Shown piece by piece: positions 1 through 6,788 of a DNA stretch of 8,968 nucleotides; within the stretch, counting starts at the first letter, position 1; the number at the start of each line of letters is the position of its first letter. This DNA is from a bacterium. Its GTDB lineage: Bacteria > JAMCPX01. The notes beneath the pieces are model-generated. The model saw nothing but the letters and a program-made list of their open reading frames with translations, made no database searches and had not been told where the DNA came from. The DNA lies in NCBI GenBank assembly GCA_021815065.1, contig JAKAHI010000036.1, positions 1 through 8,968 on the forward strand. Reading direction: 5' to 3'. The position numbers and the translations under genes are program-made.

Positions 1-761
1 GTCCATTCAATCTCAAGGTCACCGCCCCGTAAATGTATCAACACGTTTTCCCTGCTTTTATTGTTCAAAACGCCTGCAACTCCAACCGCACAGGCACCTG
101 AACCGCACCCGAGCGTCTCGCCGCTCCCGCGTTCCCAAACACGCATCTTCAGCTCGTTATCGTTGATCTTTTCAACAAACTCCACATTGGTTTTTTTGGG
201 AAACATCTTGTTGTTTTCAAGGGCCGGGCCGTATTTCTCGACATTAAACTTGTCTATCTTGTCCATAAATATCACGGTATGCGGGTTACCCATGGACACA
301 CAGGTGATCTTGAAATCCATGTCCTCTATCTTTATAGCCCTGTTGATGACCCTTCCGCTCAGCCGAACCGGGATAAGCTTGCCGTCGAACACAGGCTCTC
401 CCATGTCGACCCGTATCTTATCGCCCCTGATTACCGGTTTTTTTATGCCTGCAAGGGTTTCAATTTCAAGTTCCCTTTTTTTTGTATATCCGTGCTCTAC
501 AAGATACTTCGCGACGCAACGTATGCCGTTGCCGCACATTTCGACCTCTCCTCCGTCGGCATTAAATATCCTCATCCTGAAATCCGCGGTTTTCGAAGGC
601 AGTATCATCAACAGCTGGTCCGCACCTATACTGAATGCCGGGGTGCACAGCCTCTTAATCTGTTCGGAAGAAAGTTTTTCTTCCTTTTTCAGAGAATCAA
701 TGATGATAAAGTGGTTGCCGGTTCCCTGCATCTTCGTAAATTTTATAGTCCTTTTAGACAT
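1..761 (-). CDS. dapF: Diaminopimelate epimerase (3' end outside window)
   Basis: DapF interconverts LL- and meso-diaminopimelate in the cytoplasm without a cofactor, using two cysteines as acid and base. It supplies meso-DAP for peptidoglycan and for LysA. The visible 253 residues begin MSKRTIKFTKMQGTGNHFI, the usual family start. Both catalytic motifs are present: Cys76 in MCGNGIRC and Cys219 in GSGETLGCGSGACA, at nearly the positions of E. coli DapF (73 and 217). The family is about 275-285 residues, so only some 20-30 residues are missing beyond base 1. The ATG at 761 has AAGGAG five bases upstream and overlaps the end of lysA by 8 bases (ATGTCTAA, 754-761), which points to translational coupling within one operon. 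No frame break is seen. Confidence is very high from motifs and synteny. Further lysine-pathway genes may follow outside the window. Confidence 0.97.
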   Translation of the reverse strand, partial: MSKRTIKFTKMQGTGNHFIIIDSLKKEEKLSSEQIKRLCTPAFSIGADQLLMILPSKTADFRMRIFNADGGEVEMCGNGIRCVAKYLVEHGYTKKRELEIETLAGIKKPVIRGDKIRVDMGEPVFDGKLIPVRLSGRVINRAIKIEDMDFKITCVSMGNPHTVIFMDKIDKFNVEKYGPALENNKMFPKKTNVEFVEKINDNELKMRVWERGSGETLGCGSGACAVGVAGVLNNKSRENVLIHLRGGDLEIEW

Positions 762-2028
762 GGTTACTCCTTATTTTTATAAAGGAAGGGATCCTTTCGC
801 CCTTTATAAGATCGTTATTCGTTTCTCTTGTTCGTATAAGATAATATTCTTTATCATCGACCAGGACCTCTGCTGCCCTTCTCCGCGAATTGTAATTGGA
901 CGACATTGAAAATCCATACGCACCCGCACTCATCAGGGCTACGGCCCGGCCCCGTTCGAGCAAAGGCAGGTTCCGGTCATGCGCAAAAAAATCACCCGAT
1001 TCACATATAGGGCCGACGACATCCTGTTTAAAAAGTTTCGAACGTGTTTCATCAACAGGAAGTATTTCGTGATAAGCATCATAGAAACTTGGGCGTATTA
1101 AATCGTTCATACCTGCATCGACAATCATAAATTTTTTCATTCCATTGTCTTTTCTGTATAACACCTTTGCTGCGAGAATACCAGCATTACCGACAAGGAC
1201 CCTCCCCGGTTCAAGAATAAGCCTGCCGTCAAAATCTTTTAACGTTTTTTCTATTGCTCCGGCATAGTTGTCGGGAGACGCTGCTCTTTCATCTTTATAA
1301 GTTATGCCGAGTCCTCCGCCGATATCCATATACCGTATATCTATCCCGTCTTTTCTGATTTCCTTTATAAGTCCCTGCACCCGTTTTAAGGCATCTATGA
1401 CCGGTGACACCTCGGTCAACTGGGAACCGATATGCATATCGACACCGATGACCTGCAGGTGATGTTTCGACCTGGCTATGGTGTATGCCTCACGTGCATA
1501 CCTGATATCGATGCCGAATTTGTTCTTTTTCATGCCGGTTGATATGTAGGGATGGGTATGGGGGTTTATATCCGGGTTAACCCGGATGCTGACGGGAGCT
1601 TTTACACCCATCAAACCCGCTGCCTCATCGATAGCATCGAGTTCTTCGATGGATTCGGCATTGAACATGAGAATGTCTTCGGTCAGGGCATAGATTATTT
1701 CCTCCAATGTTTTGCCGACTCCGGAATATACGATTTTTTTACCGTCTATCCCGGCACGGACAGCCCTGAAGAGTTCTCCGCCGGATACAATATCAGCACC
1801 CGCGCCCAGTGATGAAAAGAGTGCAACGATAGCGGTATTGGAATTTGCCTTTACCGAGTAACAGATCAACGGCTTTGTTCTGACAAATGCATTCTTGAAA
1901 ACATTGTAGTGGCGTTTCAATGTTTTCGCACTGTATATGTATACCGGCGTTCCGGTCTTTTCTGTTATAGCCCTGACACTGACATTTTCGCAGTACAGTT
2001 CTCCGTTTTTATAGCCAAAATAATTCAT
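754..2028 (-). CDS. lysA: Diaminopimelate decarboxylase
   Basis: LysA is a PLP-dependent fold-type III decarboxylase that converts meso-DAP to L-lysine plus CO2, the last step of lysine synthesis. The 424-residue product has normal family length. Visible landmarks are the PLP lysine K60 in CYSVKAN, HIGSQ (199-203), the glycine loop DIGGGLG (235-241) that holds the PLP phosphate, EPGR (273-276), the active-site CESGD (342-346) contributed across the dimer, and Y371 in GAYGFSMSSNYNSR. The ATG at 2028 was chosen because it gives the typical N-terminus MNYFGYKNGEL and has AGGAG about seven bases upstream. The frame stays open 11 codons further to 2061, but that stretch lies in a hairpin and lacks homology-like sequence. 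The end overlaps dapF by 8 bases. The upstream 159-base gap carries a structured leader, so lysA may have its own control. Function is near certain. Confidence 0.97.
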   Translation of the reverse strand: MNYFGYKNGELYCENVSVRAITEKTGTPVYIYSAKTLKRHYNVFKNAFVRTKPLICYSVKANSNTAIVALFSSLGAGADIVSGGELFRAVRAGIDGKKIVYSGVGKTLEEIIYALTEDILMFNAESIEELDAIDEAAGLMGVKAPVSIRVNPDINPHTHPYISTGMKKNKFGIDIRYAREAYTIARSKHHLQVIGVDMHIGSQLTEVSPVIDALKRVQGLIKEIRKDGIDIRYMDIGGGLGITYKDERAASPDNYAGAIEKTLKDFDGRLILEPGRVLVGNAGILAAKVLYRKDNGMKKFMIVDAGMNDLIRPSFYDAYHEILPVDETRSKLFKQDVVGPICESGDFFAHDRNLPLLERGRAVALMSAGAYGFSMSSNYNSRRRAAEVLVDDKEYYLIRTRETNNDLIKGERIPSFIKIRSNHV

Positions 2029-2043
2029 TTCTGTCTCCTGTCC

Positions 2044-2092
2044 ACCCCGGCAGAAAGGCACGGCTTTCTACCGCATACTTTCGCCCCGGGGT
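2044..2092 (-). promoter_or_regulatory. Structured 5' leader of lysA
   Basis: Reading toward lysA, the RNA can form a 10-bp stem with one G-U pair, CGGTAGAAAG / CTTTCTGCCG, around a 6-base loop (2048-2073). A second pairing, ACCCCGG with CCGGGGT (2086-2092 with 2044-2050), encloses or competes with it because they share the CCG at the base. The structure ends a few bases before the AGGAG of lysA. There is no U-run after it, so it is not a simple terminator. It lacks the length and conserved core expected of a lysine riboswitch. A weak -10-like TACTAT (2128-2133) lies upstream, but its -35 partner is poor. A role in translation control or RNA stability is inference. Confidence 0.4.
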
Positions 2093-2187
2093 TCATAATG
2101 AATACCGTTACATTTGTTTTTTCTAATATAGTAGACATTGTCCGATAAAGCTACAGTTTTCGCGACCGGTATAAGGTGTTTACCGCA

Positions 2188-3327
2188 TTATCTCCGTCTT
2201 GATTGACCCGGCATTCTGACGGGGTAAACTATTTCATAATGTTCAGACGGTGCACTTTCGTTATGTTCTTCAGAGTTATCGACAGCCGTCACATAATAGG
2301 TATTAGGACCTCGCGGTGCACCCGTGTCCATGTATGTTGTTCCCGATACCGGCTGTACATTCAATTGTTTGAAGAATTTGTCTTTTCCCGATCTCCTGTA
2401 GATATAATAGCCGAGTATATCCGACTCTGTGTTCGGCTCCCAGCTTAAAGCAATGCCATTTTTCAACGGCGCCCCTGCAAGGCCGTACGGTCTTGCGGGC
2501 GATATAAGATCAACCGGCATCGCCATTATCTCGGAAGACGGAACACTCTCAACCGCGGTATTGCTTATCTTCGACACGCTGGTAACCTCATAGAAGTAAG
2601 GGACATTATCCTTCAGATCTCCGTCGATATAGGTCGTGCCCGATATCAGTGCCGGATTTATCGGGAACAGCGGGAAATTCCCCATCTTCAGACTTCTGTA
2701 AATATTGTAATAAACCGTTCCCTTAATTTTCGATCCGTCAACGTATGTACCCGGCTGATCCCATGACAGTTCTATAAAATGGGAACCGGATTGCGCCCTG
2801 ATATCGGACGGGGGCATGTACGGTTTATCCCAGAAGACAACGACGGGAACAGACGGATCGCTGACGATATCGTTTTTCGTAACCGTAAACACAAGATAGG
2901 AATAGCGAAAACCATACTCTATATCCGTATCCTTGATATTCATGAACTGTTCACCCGGTTTATATTCATACCGCCACTGTTTGTACACCTCTTTCTCGTC
3001 CGTATTGGCCTGACTGATGGGGATACCCGCGCGTACCAGGTTGAATCCTTTTATATCTTTCAAGACGGAACCGTCCGTATTTTTATCTGGGATCTTCCAT
3101 AACAGCATGATGCTCCTGCCCCGTGCCGTTGCGGTGATATTGGTTATGGCCACCGGTTTTGCAAGGGGATAGGGCACGGGAGGCGCTTTCAGTCCGCACC
3201 GCGCTGTGAGCAAAGCAAGCAGGATCAGCAGGAGCTTACTCCCTGCAACACGCCCAATCTTGACTGCCGGTTTATGAATATGTGAAGTACCCATGATTTC
3301 GCCCCGTTCGATAGTACATCCCTGCAT
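2188..3327 (-). CDS. LptM-like N-terminus plus three fibronectin type III domains, probable envelope lipoprotein
   Basis: Function is unknown; the protein is predicted to be exported. Residues 32-42 form a short hydrophobic signal core (KLLLILLALLTAR) followed by Cys44 and GLKAPPVPYP. That resembles the CGLKGPLYLP start of LptM/YifL, a small lipoprotein that aids assembly of the LPS translocon and is encoded next to dapF in E. coli. Three FN3-like domains follow at about 58-166, 171-272 and 277-368, each with the W or Y core residues and the closing S-x-P strand typical of the fold (LLWKIP, ELSWDQP, ALSWEPN). The tail is basic (GQSRRR). An oddity is Arg43 just before the cysteine, where signal peptidase II prefers Gly, Ala or Ser. 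The ATG at 3327 has AGAGGA eight bases upstream. The ATG at 3294 would shorten the long N-region but has a weaker site. LysA follows 159 bases downstream. Confidence is high for a gene with FN3 domains, moderate for the LptM link. Confidence 0.85.
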   Translation of the reverse strand: MQGCTIERGEIMGTSHIHKPAVKIGRVAGSKLLLILLALLTARCGLKAPPVPYPLAKPVAITNITATARGRSIMLLWKIPDKNTDGSVLKDIKGFNLVRAGIPISQANTDEKEVYKQWRYEYKPGEQFMNIKDTDIEYGFRYSYLVFTVTKNDIVSDPSVPVVVFWDKPYMPPSDIRAQSGSHFIELSWDQPGTYVDGSKIKGTVYYNIYRSLKMGNFPLFPINPALISGTTYIDGDLKDNVPYFYEVTSVSKISNTAVESVPSSEIMAMPVDLISPARPYGLAGAPLKNGIALSWEPNTESDILGYYIYRRSGKDKFFKQLNVQPVSGTTYMDTGAPRGPNTYYVTAVDNSEEHNESAPSEHYEIVYPVRMPGQSRRR

Positions 3328-3490
3328 GCATGGGATCCTCTGTTCAGCGTTCGTGCTCCGGAGAAAGAAGAAGGTTTACAGCCTTATACGTTCCAACAGG
3401 ATGTATCCGTATACCACAATATCGTCATTTTCTCCATGAAATTTATTTTACGGGTGTTTTTTTTCGAAGAGCCCTAAAAGATCAAGGCAA

Positions 3491-3504
3491 AGGGCGTACG
3501 CCCT
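3491..3504. promoter_or_regulatory. Perfect 14-bp palindrome, candidate operator upstream of the GH1 gene
   Basis: AGGGCGTACGCCCT is fully self-complementary. The half-site AGGGC/GCCCT also occurs at 3471-3475 and 3540-3544, so four half-sites fall within 75 bases. The palindrome ends 27 bases before the candidate -35 of the GH1 promoter, and the 3540-3544 copy lies in its spacer. A separate 6-bp inverted repeat, TACCGC-7 nt-GCGGTA (3509-3527), sits between palindrome and promoter. This layout suits a dimeric regulator, but no regulator gene is visible here and the binding role is inferred. Confidence 0.4.
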
Positions 3505-3531
3505 GCAGTACCGCAGTGCCCGCGGTATCGT

Positions 3532-3560
3532 TTGACTCTGCCCTCCCGAAATTGGTATAT
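3532..3560 (+). promoter_or_regulatory. Candidate sigma-70-type promoter of the GH1 gene
   Basis: TTGACT (3532-3537, five of six matches to TTGACA) is followed after 17 bases by GTATAT (3555-3560). TATATG two bases on is an alternative -10 with a 19-base spacer. Initiation would fall near 3567, giving a leader of roughly 18 bases that contains the AAAGGAG site at 3573-3579. It fits an independently transcribed gene facing away from the neighbouring minus-strand cluster. Confidence 0.5.
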
Positions 3561-3584
3561 GTTAAACAAGATAAAGGAGCTGTC

Positions 3585-5171
3585 ATGAAAACAAACATCC
3601 TCATCTTTATGATTGCAGTCTGTATTTCTCTTGCCGCTGTTTCCTGTTCATCTTCCAAAAAGGGTCCTGAGCCCTTAAATTTCCCGAAGGGATTCCTCTG
3701 GGGTGTTGCGACCGCGGCGGAGCAGAGTGAGGGAGGCATCACCAATAACGACTGGTACGTCTGGGAGCAGATGCACATGACACCGGCCGTGGGCCTTGCC
3801 GACGATTTCTACGATCCGCAGTGGTACACGACGGACATCAACAACGTAAAATCCATGGGTCTGAACGCATTCCGTCTCACGTTCGAATGGTCGAGGATAG
3901 TACCGGTTAAACCGGCAAATATCTACGCACCTCTGACAGCGTCAGATATAAGCTGGACTGCTGTCCAGCACTACACCGATGTCGTCAATGCCATGATCTC
4001 CGCAGGGCTGACGCCGGTTGTCACGCTGACGCACTACACCGTCCCGCAGTGGGTGGACAACCCTTCCGCCGCCTTCGATCAGACCACCCAAACATTCACG
4101 GATGGATCTCTCGGCGGCTGGACGAATACTGCGACTGCCTACGCATTCGCCAGCTACGCAGGTTTCATGGCACAACAGTTCTCAACAACCGTAAAATACT
4201 GGCTCACGGAGAACGAGCCGGTCGCGGACGTCCTGCTCGGATACATAGCAGGCCAATACCCTCCGGGCTACAGCAACTTCATCGACCTGAATGCACCGGT
4301 AATGCCCTTTTCCGCAAGCGTGGTCACGGTCATGAAAAACATGATCATGGGACACGCACTTGCATACCACGCGATCCATGCCGTCGAGCCGGACGCACGA
4401 GTAGGGTTCGCAAAGAACTCCATTTATGCGAGTGCCATACCCGGCAATACTGCATCGGCCGCGGCAGCTTCGGCATTCGACCACGCATATAACCTTACCT
4501 TTCTTGATGCCCTGACAACGGGTATATTCGATAACGGCCTGACCGGCACCACGTTCACGGAAATGCACACCGCATGGGCACATACCCTCGATTTTATAGG
4601 CGTCAACTTCTATGAAAACGACTATACGGTACCTGCCCCGTTCGGCTTACTGTCACCGATAAAGGCAGTGCCGTGCAGTACCGCGATAGCCGGTGCACTG
4701 CAAGGGTTCGGCATTACACTGGGAGCGATAGGATGCCCCGCGCAAAACCCGCCGGAACCGCAGGGATTTACCGATATGCTGCTCGAATATACACACCGCT
4801 ACCACCTGCCCATACTGGTAACAGAGAACGGCGACAATTCAAACGACCCTCTTGCAAAGGCAACATATATCGTCCAGAACACCATGGCCATGCACAACGC
4901 CATGGACCAGGGTGCATCTGTCATCGGTTACCTGTACTGGACACTGAACTATGATTATGAATGGACATCGGGGTATGACCAGAGCGCGGGACTGTTCTTC
5001 GTGGACAATTTCACGTCCTGTACCTCTCCGTTCTGCGGTCTTATACCATCCACAGGTACCGATTTCTCGAGGACGCCGCTGCAACCGGCCGTCGATGTCT
5101 ACTCGGCAATAGCGGCCGCAAATAGTATCAGCCCGGCACTTATCAATCAGTATGGGCAGTACGGGCCTTAA
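3585..5171 (+). CDS. Glycoside hydrolase family 1 beta-glycosidase, predicted lipoprotein
   Basis: This retaining GH1 enzyme should cleave beta-linked glucose, galactose or related sugars; the substrate cannot be read from sequence. The 528-residue product starts with a lipoprotein signal (MKTNILIFMIAVCISLAAVSC, acylation at Cys21). The barrel begins with FLWGVATAAEQSEGG (Gln47) and contains NDWYVWE, FEWSRI (100-104), THY (His150), TENEP with acid/base Glu211, LVTENGD with nucleophile Glu414, and the sugar-binding YEWTSGY (Glu459, Trp460). Length suits GH1 plus signal. Four cysteines in the mature domain (364, 384, 479, 484) could form disulfides, in keeping with export. The ATG at 3585 has AAAGGAG five bases upstream; the frame is open back to 3330 but that part is non-coding in character. 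It lies on the opposite strand between the FN3 lipoprotein and argH. Acquisition by transfer is likely but unproven. GH1 assignment is very secure, surface location probable. Confidence 0.95.
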   Translation: MKTNILIFMIAVCISLAAVSCSSSKKGPEPLNFPKGFLWGVATAAEQSEGGITNNDWYVWEQMHMTPAVGLADDFYDPQWYTTDINNVKSMGLNAFRLTFEWSRIVPVKPANIYAPLTASDISWTAVQHYTDVVNAMISAGLTPVVTLTHYTVPQWVDNPSAAFDQTTQTFTDGSLGGWTNTATAYAFASYAGFMAQQFSTTVKYWLTENEPVADVLLGYIAGQYPPGYSNFIDLNAPVMPFSASVVTVMKNMIMGHALAYHAIHAVEPDARVGFAKNSIYASAIPGNTASAAAASAFDHAYNLTFLDALTTGIFDNGLTGTTFTEMHTAWAHTLDFIGVNFYENDYTVPAPFGLLSPIKAVPCSTAIAGALQGFGITLGAIGCPAQNPPEPQGFTDMLLEYTHRYHLPILVTENGDNSNDPLAKATYIVQNTMAMHNAMDQGASVIGYLYWTLNYDYEWTSGYDQSAGLFFVDNFTSCTSPFCGLIPSTGTDFSRTPLQPAVDVYSAIAAANSISPALINQYGQYGP

Positions 5172-5226
5172 CCCGTAAGCGCAAGAATATCCCGGCGTGT
5201 ATCTCTTGTCCCCGATAGAGAAGAGA

Positions 5227-5263
5227 GGAAATGGGTTCGCGTCTTTACATTCCGCAATTTTTT
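5227..5263 (+). terminator. Weak candidate terminator after the GH1 gene
   Basis: GGAAATG (5227-5233) can pair with CATTCC (5248-5253), six base pairs with one bulged A around a 14-base loop. Four bases later come six T (5258-5263). It lies in the 134-base gap between the convergent GH1 and argH genes, where a terminator is expected. The stem is weak, so this is only a candidate. I saw no better terminator for argH on the other strand. Confidence 0.25.
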
Positions 5264-5305
5264 ATATCCGGCCTGTGGATCCGGATCGTTCTGAAGGGCT
5301 GCCTG

Positions 5306-6739
5306 CTATATTTTTTTGAGGAGGCCCTCGTAGTGCTTGATCTTTTTTTCGAGCTTTTCCAGAGCAATCCTTACCTGTTTTTCTGCAGTACCACCGGGCA
5401 CAGCCCTGCCGTTGATGGAAGCCTTGATATCCAGTGCATGCCGGATATCGGGCATGATCAGGGGAGAAAATGTCTTAAAGGTCTCATATCCGAGTGAAGC
5501 CACATCGACGCCCTTTTTTATGGCATACAGCACTATTCTGCCGGTAACTTCGTGCGCTTTCCTGAACGGCATGCCCCGGCGCACCAGATAGTCTGCAATG
5601 TCCGTCGCAAGGAGGTTGCCATGGAATAATGACTCTTTCAACCTGTTCGTGTTGAATGACAACCCTTTGATCATCGGTGTCCACACCTCGAGAACAAGTT
5701 TTGCAGTATCCACCGCATCGAACACCGCCGGCTTGTCTTCCTGCATATCCCGGTCATACGCTAGCGGCAGGCCCTTCATCATGGTCAGTAAATTTACCAG
5801 AGAGCCGTACACCCTGCCTGTTTTTCCCCGGGTGAGTTCTGCGACATCGGGGTTTTTTTTCTGCGGCATTATGCTGCTCCCTGTTGTAAATGCGTCCGGC
5901 AGGGAAACAAATCCGAATTCATCGGTCGACCAGAGGACGATCTCCTCGGACAGCCTGGAAAAGTGCATCAAGAGCATACTGACGGAATAAACCACATCTA
6001 TCACAAAATCCCTGTCGGAAACCGCGTCCATGCTGTTTGCGCTTATCTCTTTGAATTTCAGGAGCTTTGCCAGTGCCTCCCTGTTGACGGCGTACGGGGT
6101 GCCTGCAAGCGCTCCCGAGCCGAGCGGCATGACCGAGGCAGCATAGTAAGCATGGAACAACCGTTCGATATCCCTGTTGAACATTTCCGTATATGCGAGC
6201 AGGTGGTGACTGAGCAATACGGGCTGGGCATGCTGGGTATGTGTAAATCCCGGCATGGGAATGCCCATGTATTTCGAAGCCTGCGAGCTCAGAGCGGACT
6301 GTACATCCAGCAGCTTTGCAACGATACTCCTTACCTCATCGAGCACGTAAAGCCGGAGTGCCGTGACAACCTGATCGTTGCGGCTCCTGCCGGTATGGAG
6401 CTTGGAGGCAGTATCCCCGATGATTTGCTGCAGCTTTTTTTCGATCGCCGTGTGTATATCTTCGTCCCGTTCATCGAAAACAAACCGCTTTGTTTTGAAT
6501 TCAAGTTCGATCTTGTGCAGGCCCTGCTTTATGCGGTTGTATTCCGAAGGATCGAGTACACCGGCATACAGCAACCCTTCAGCCTGCGCACTGCTGCCTT
6601 GAATGTCGTAGAGTGCAAGCCTTGAATCCACGAGCAGGGAGTTCGTAAACCTATTGACAACCTCTGCAGGCTCATGTTCAAACCTCCCGCCCCATAGCTT
6701 AAAAACGTTGTTCTTTTTCTGTTTGTTATCTTTTTTCAT
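5306..6739 (-). CDS. argH: Argininosuccinate lyase
   Basis: ArgH cleaves argininosuccinate to arginine and fumarate in the cytoplasm, the last step of arginine synthesis. It acts as a homotetramer of the aspartase/fumarase superfamily. The 477-residue product shows KLWGGRF (14-20), KLHTGRSRNDQ (113-123), GFTHTQHAQP (164-173) with the catalytic histidine, and the family signature GSSIMPQKKNPD (287-298) on the mobile loop with the catalytic serine. Length is slightly above the usual 455-470 because of a Lys/Asn-rich N-terminal extension of about 12 residues. The ATG at 6739 is the only reasonable start, since an in-frame stop lies five codons upstream. No Shine-Dalgarno sequence precedes it; instead TATAAA ends seven bases before the ATG. 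The upstream ompA-like gene ends 49 bases away on the same strand. GH1 converges on its 3' end. Function is near certain. Confidence 0.97.
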   Translation of the reverse strand: MKKDNKQKKNNVFKLWGGRFEHEPAEVVNRFTNSLLVDSRLALYDIQGSSAQAEGLLYAGVLDPSEYNRIKQGLHKIELEFKTKRFVFDERDEDIHTAIEKKLQQIIGDTASKLHTGRSRNDQVVTALRLYVLDEVRSIVAKLLDVQSALSSQASKYMGIPMPGFTHTQHAQPVLLSHHLLAYTEMFNRDIERLFHAYYAASVMPLGSGALAGTPYAVNREALAKLLKFKEISANSMDAVSDRDFVIDVVYSVSMLLMHFSRLSEEIVLWSTDEFGFVSLPDAFTTGSSIMPQKKNPDVAELTRGKTGRVYGSLVNLLTMMKGLPLAYDRDMQEDKPAVFDAVDTAKLVLEVWTPMIKGLSFNTNRLKESLFHGNLLATDIADYLVRRGMPFRKAHEVTGRIVLYAIKKGVDVASLGYETFKTFSPLIMPDIRHALDIKASINGRAVPGGTAEKQVRIALEKLEKKIKHYEGLLKKI

Positions 6740-6740
6740 G

Positions 6741-6779
6741 ACTTGTTTATATTACATGAACAGGGACGGATAAACAAGT
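6741..6779. repeat. 10-bp perfect inverted repeat in the ompA-argH gap
   Basis: ACTTGTTTAT (6741-6750) and ATAAACAAGT (6770-6779) are exact inverted copies separated by 19 bases. The left arm begins one base upstream of the argH start codon. On the plus strand the right arm runs into six T (6779-6784), as in a terminator, but the loop is long and no plus-strand gene ends nearby. In the gene direction (minus) no T-run follows. The arms, about 29 bp centre to centre, cover the candidate -10 and -35 of argH, so an operator or an antisense terminator are both possible. Confidence 0.5.
6746..6774 (-). promoter_or_regulatory. Candidate argH promoter giving a leaderless mRNA
   Basis: On the minus strand TTTATC (6769-6774) and TATAAA (6746-6751) are 17 bases apart. 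TATAAA matches five of six consensus bases; the -35 matches three of six. The usual start distance puts transcription at or next to the A of the argH ATG (6739), which fits the lack of any ribosome binding site. The weak -35 and AT-rich context make this tentative; readthrough from the upstream ompA-like gene is the alternative. Confidence 0.3.
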
Positions 6780-6788
6780 TTTTTGTGG

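Noticed and set aside
61..909. Long plus-strand open frames across dapF and lysA (also across argH and the ompA-like gene)
   Set aside because: They are antisense to clearly recognised genes, lack ribosome binding sites and show no recognisable protein features.
2029..2061. An 11-residue N-terminal extension of LysA starting at 2061
   Set aside because: It overlaps a strong hairpin, and the ATG at 2028 has a good ribosome binding site and the typical LysA N-terminus.
2029..2187. Lysine riboswitch upstream of lysA
   Set aside because: The gap is too short for the full aptamer and I could not find its conserved core; only simple stems are present.
3330..3584. An 85-residue N-terminal extension of the GH1 protein
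   Set aside because: The ATG at 3585 has AAAGGAG and begins a signal peptide; the upstream stretch contains the promoter and palindrome and would bury the signal.
5160..5177. TACGGG / CCCGTA hairpin over the GH1 stop codon as a terminator
   Set aside because: Only six base pairs and no following T-run.
5266..5286. ATCCGG / CCGGAT inverted repeat in the GH1-argH gap as a terminator
   Set aside because: Neither strand has a T-run after the stem; the plus-strand T-run comes before it.
3328..5305. Transposon or integron carrying the GH1 gene
   Set aside because: I saw no transposase, integrase, terminal inverted repeats or target duplications on either side.
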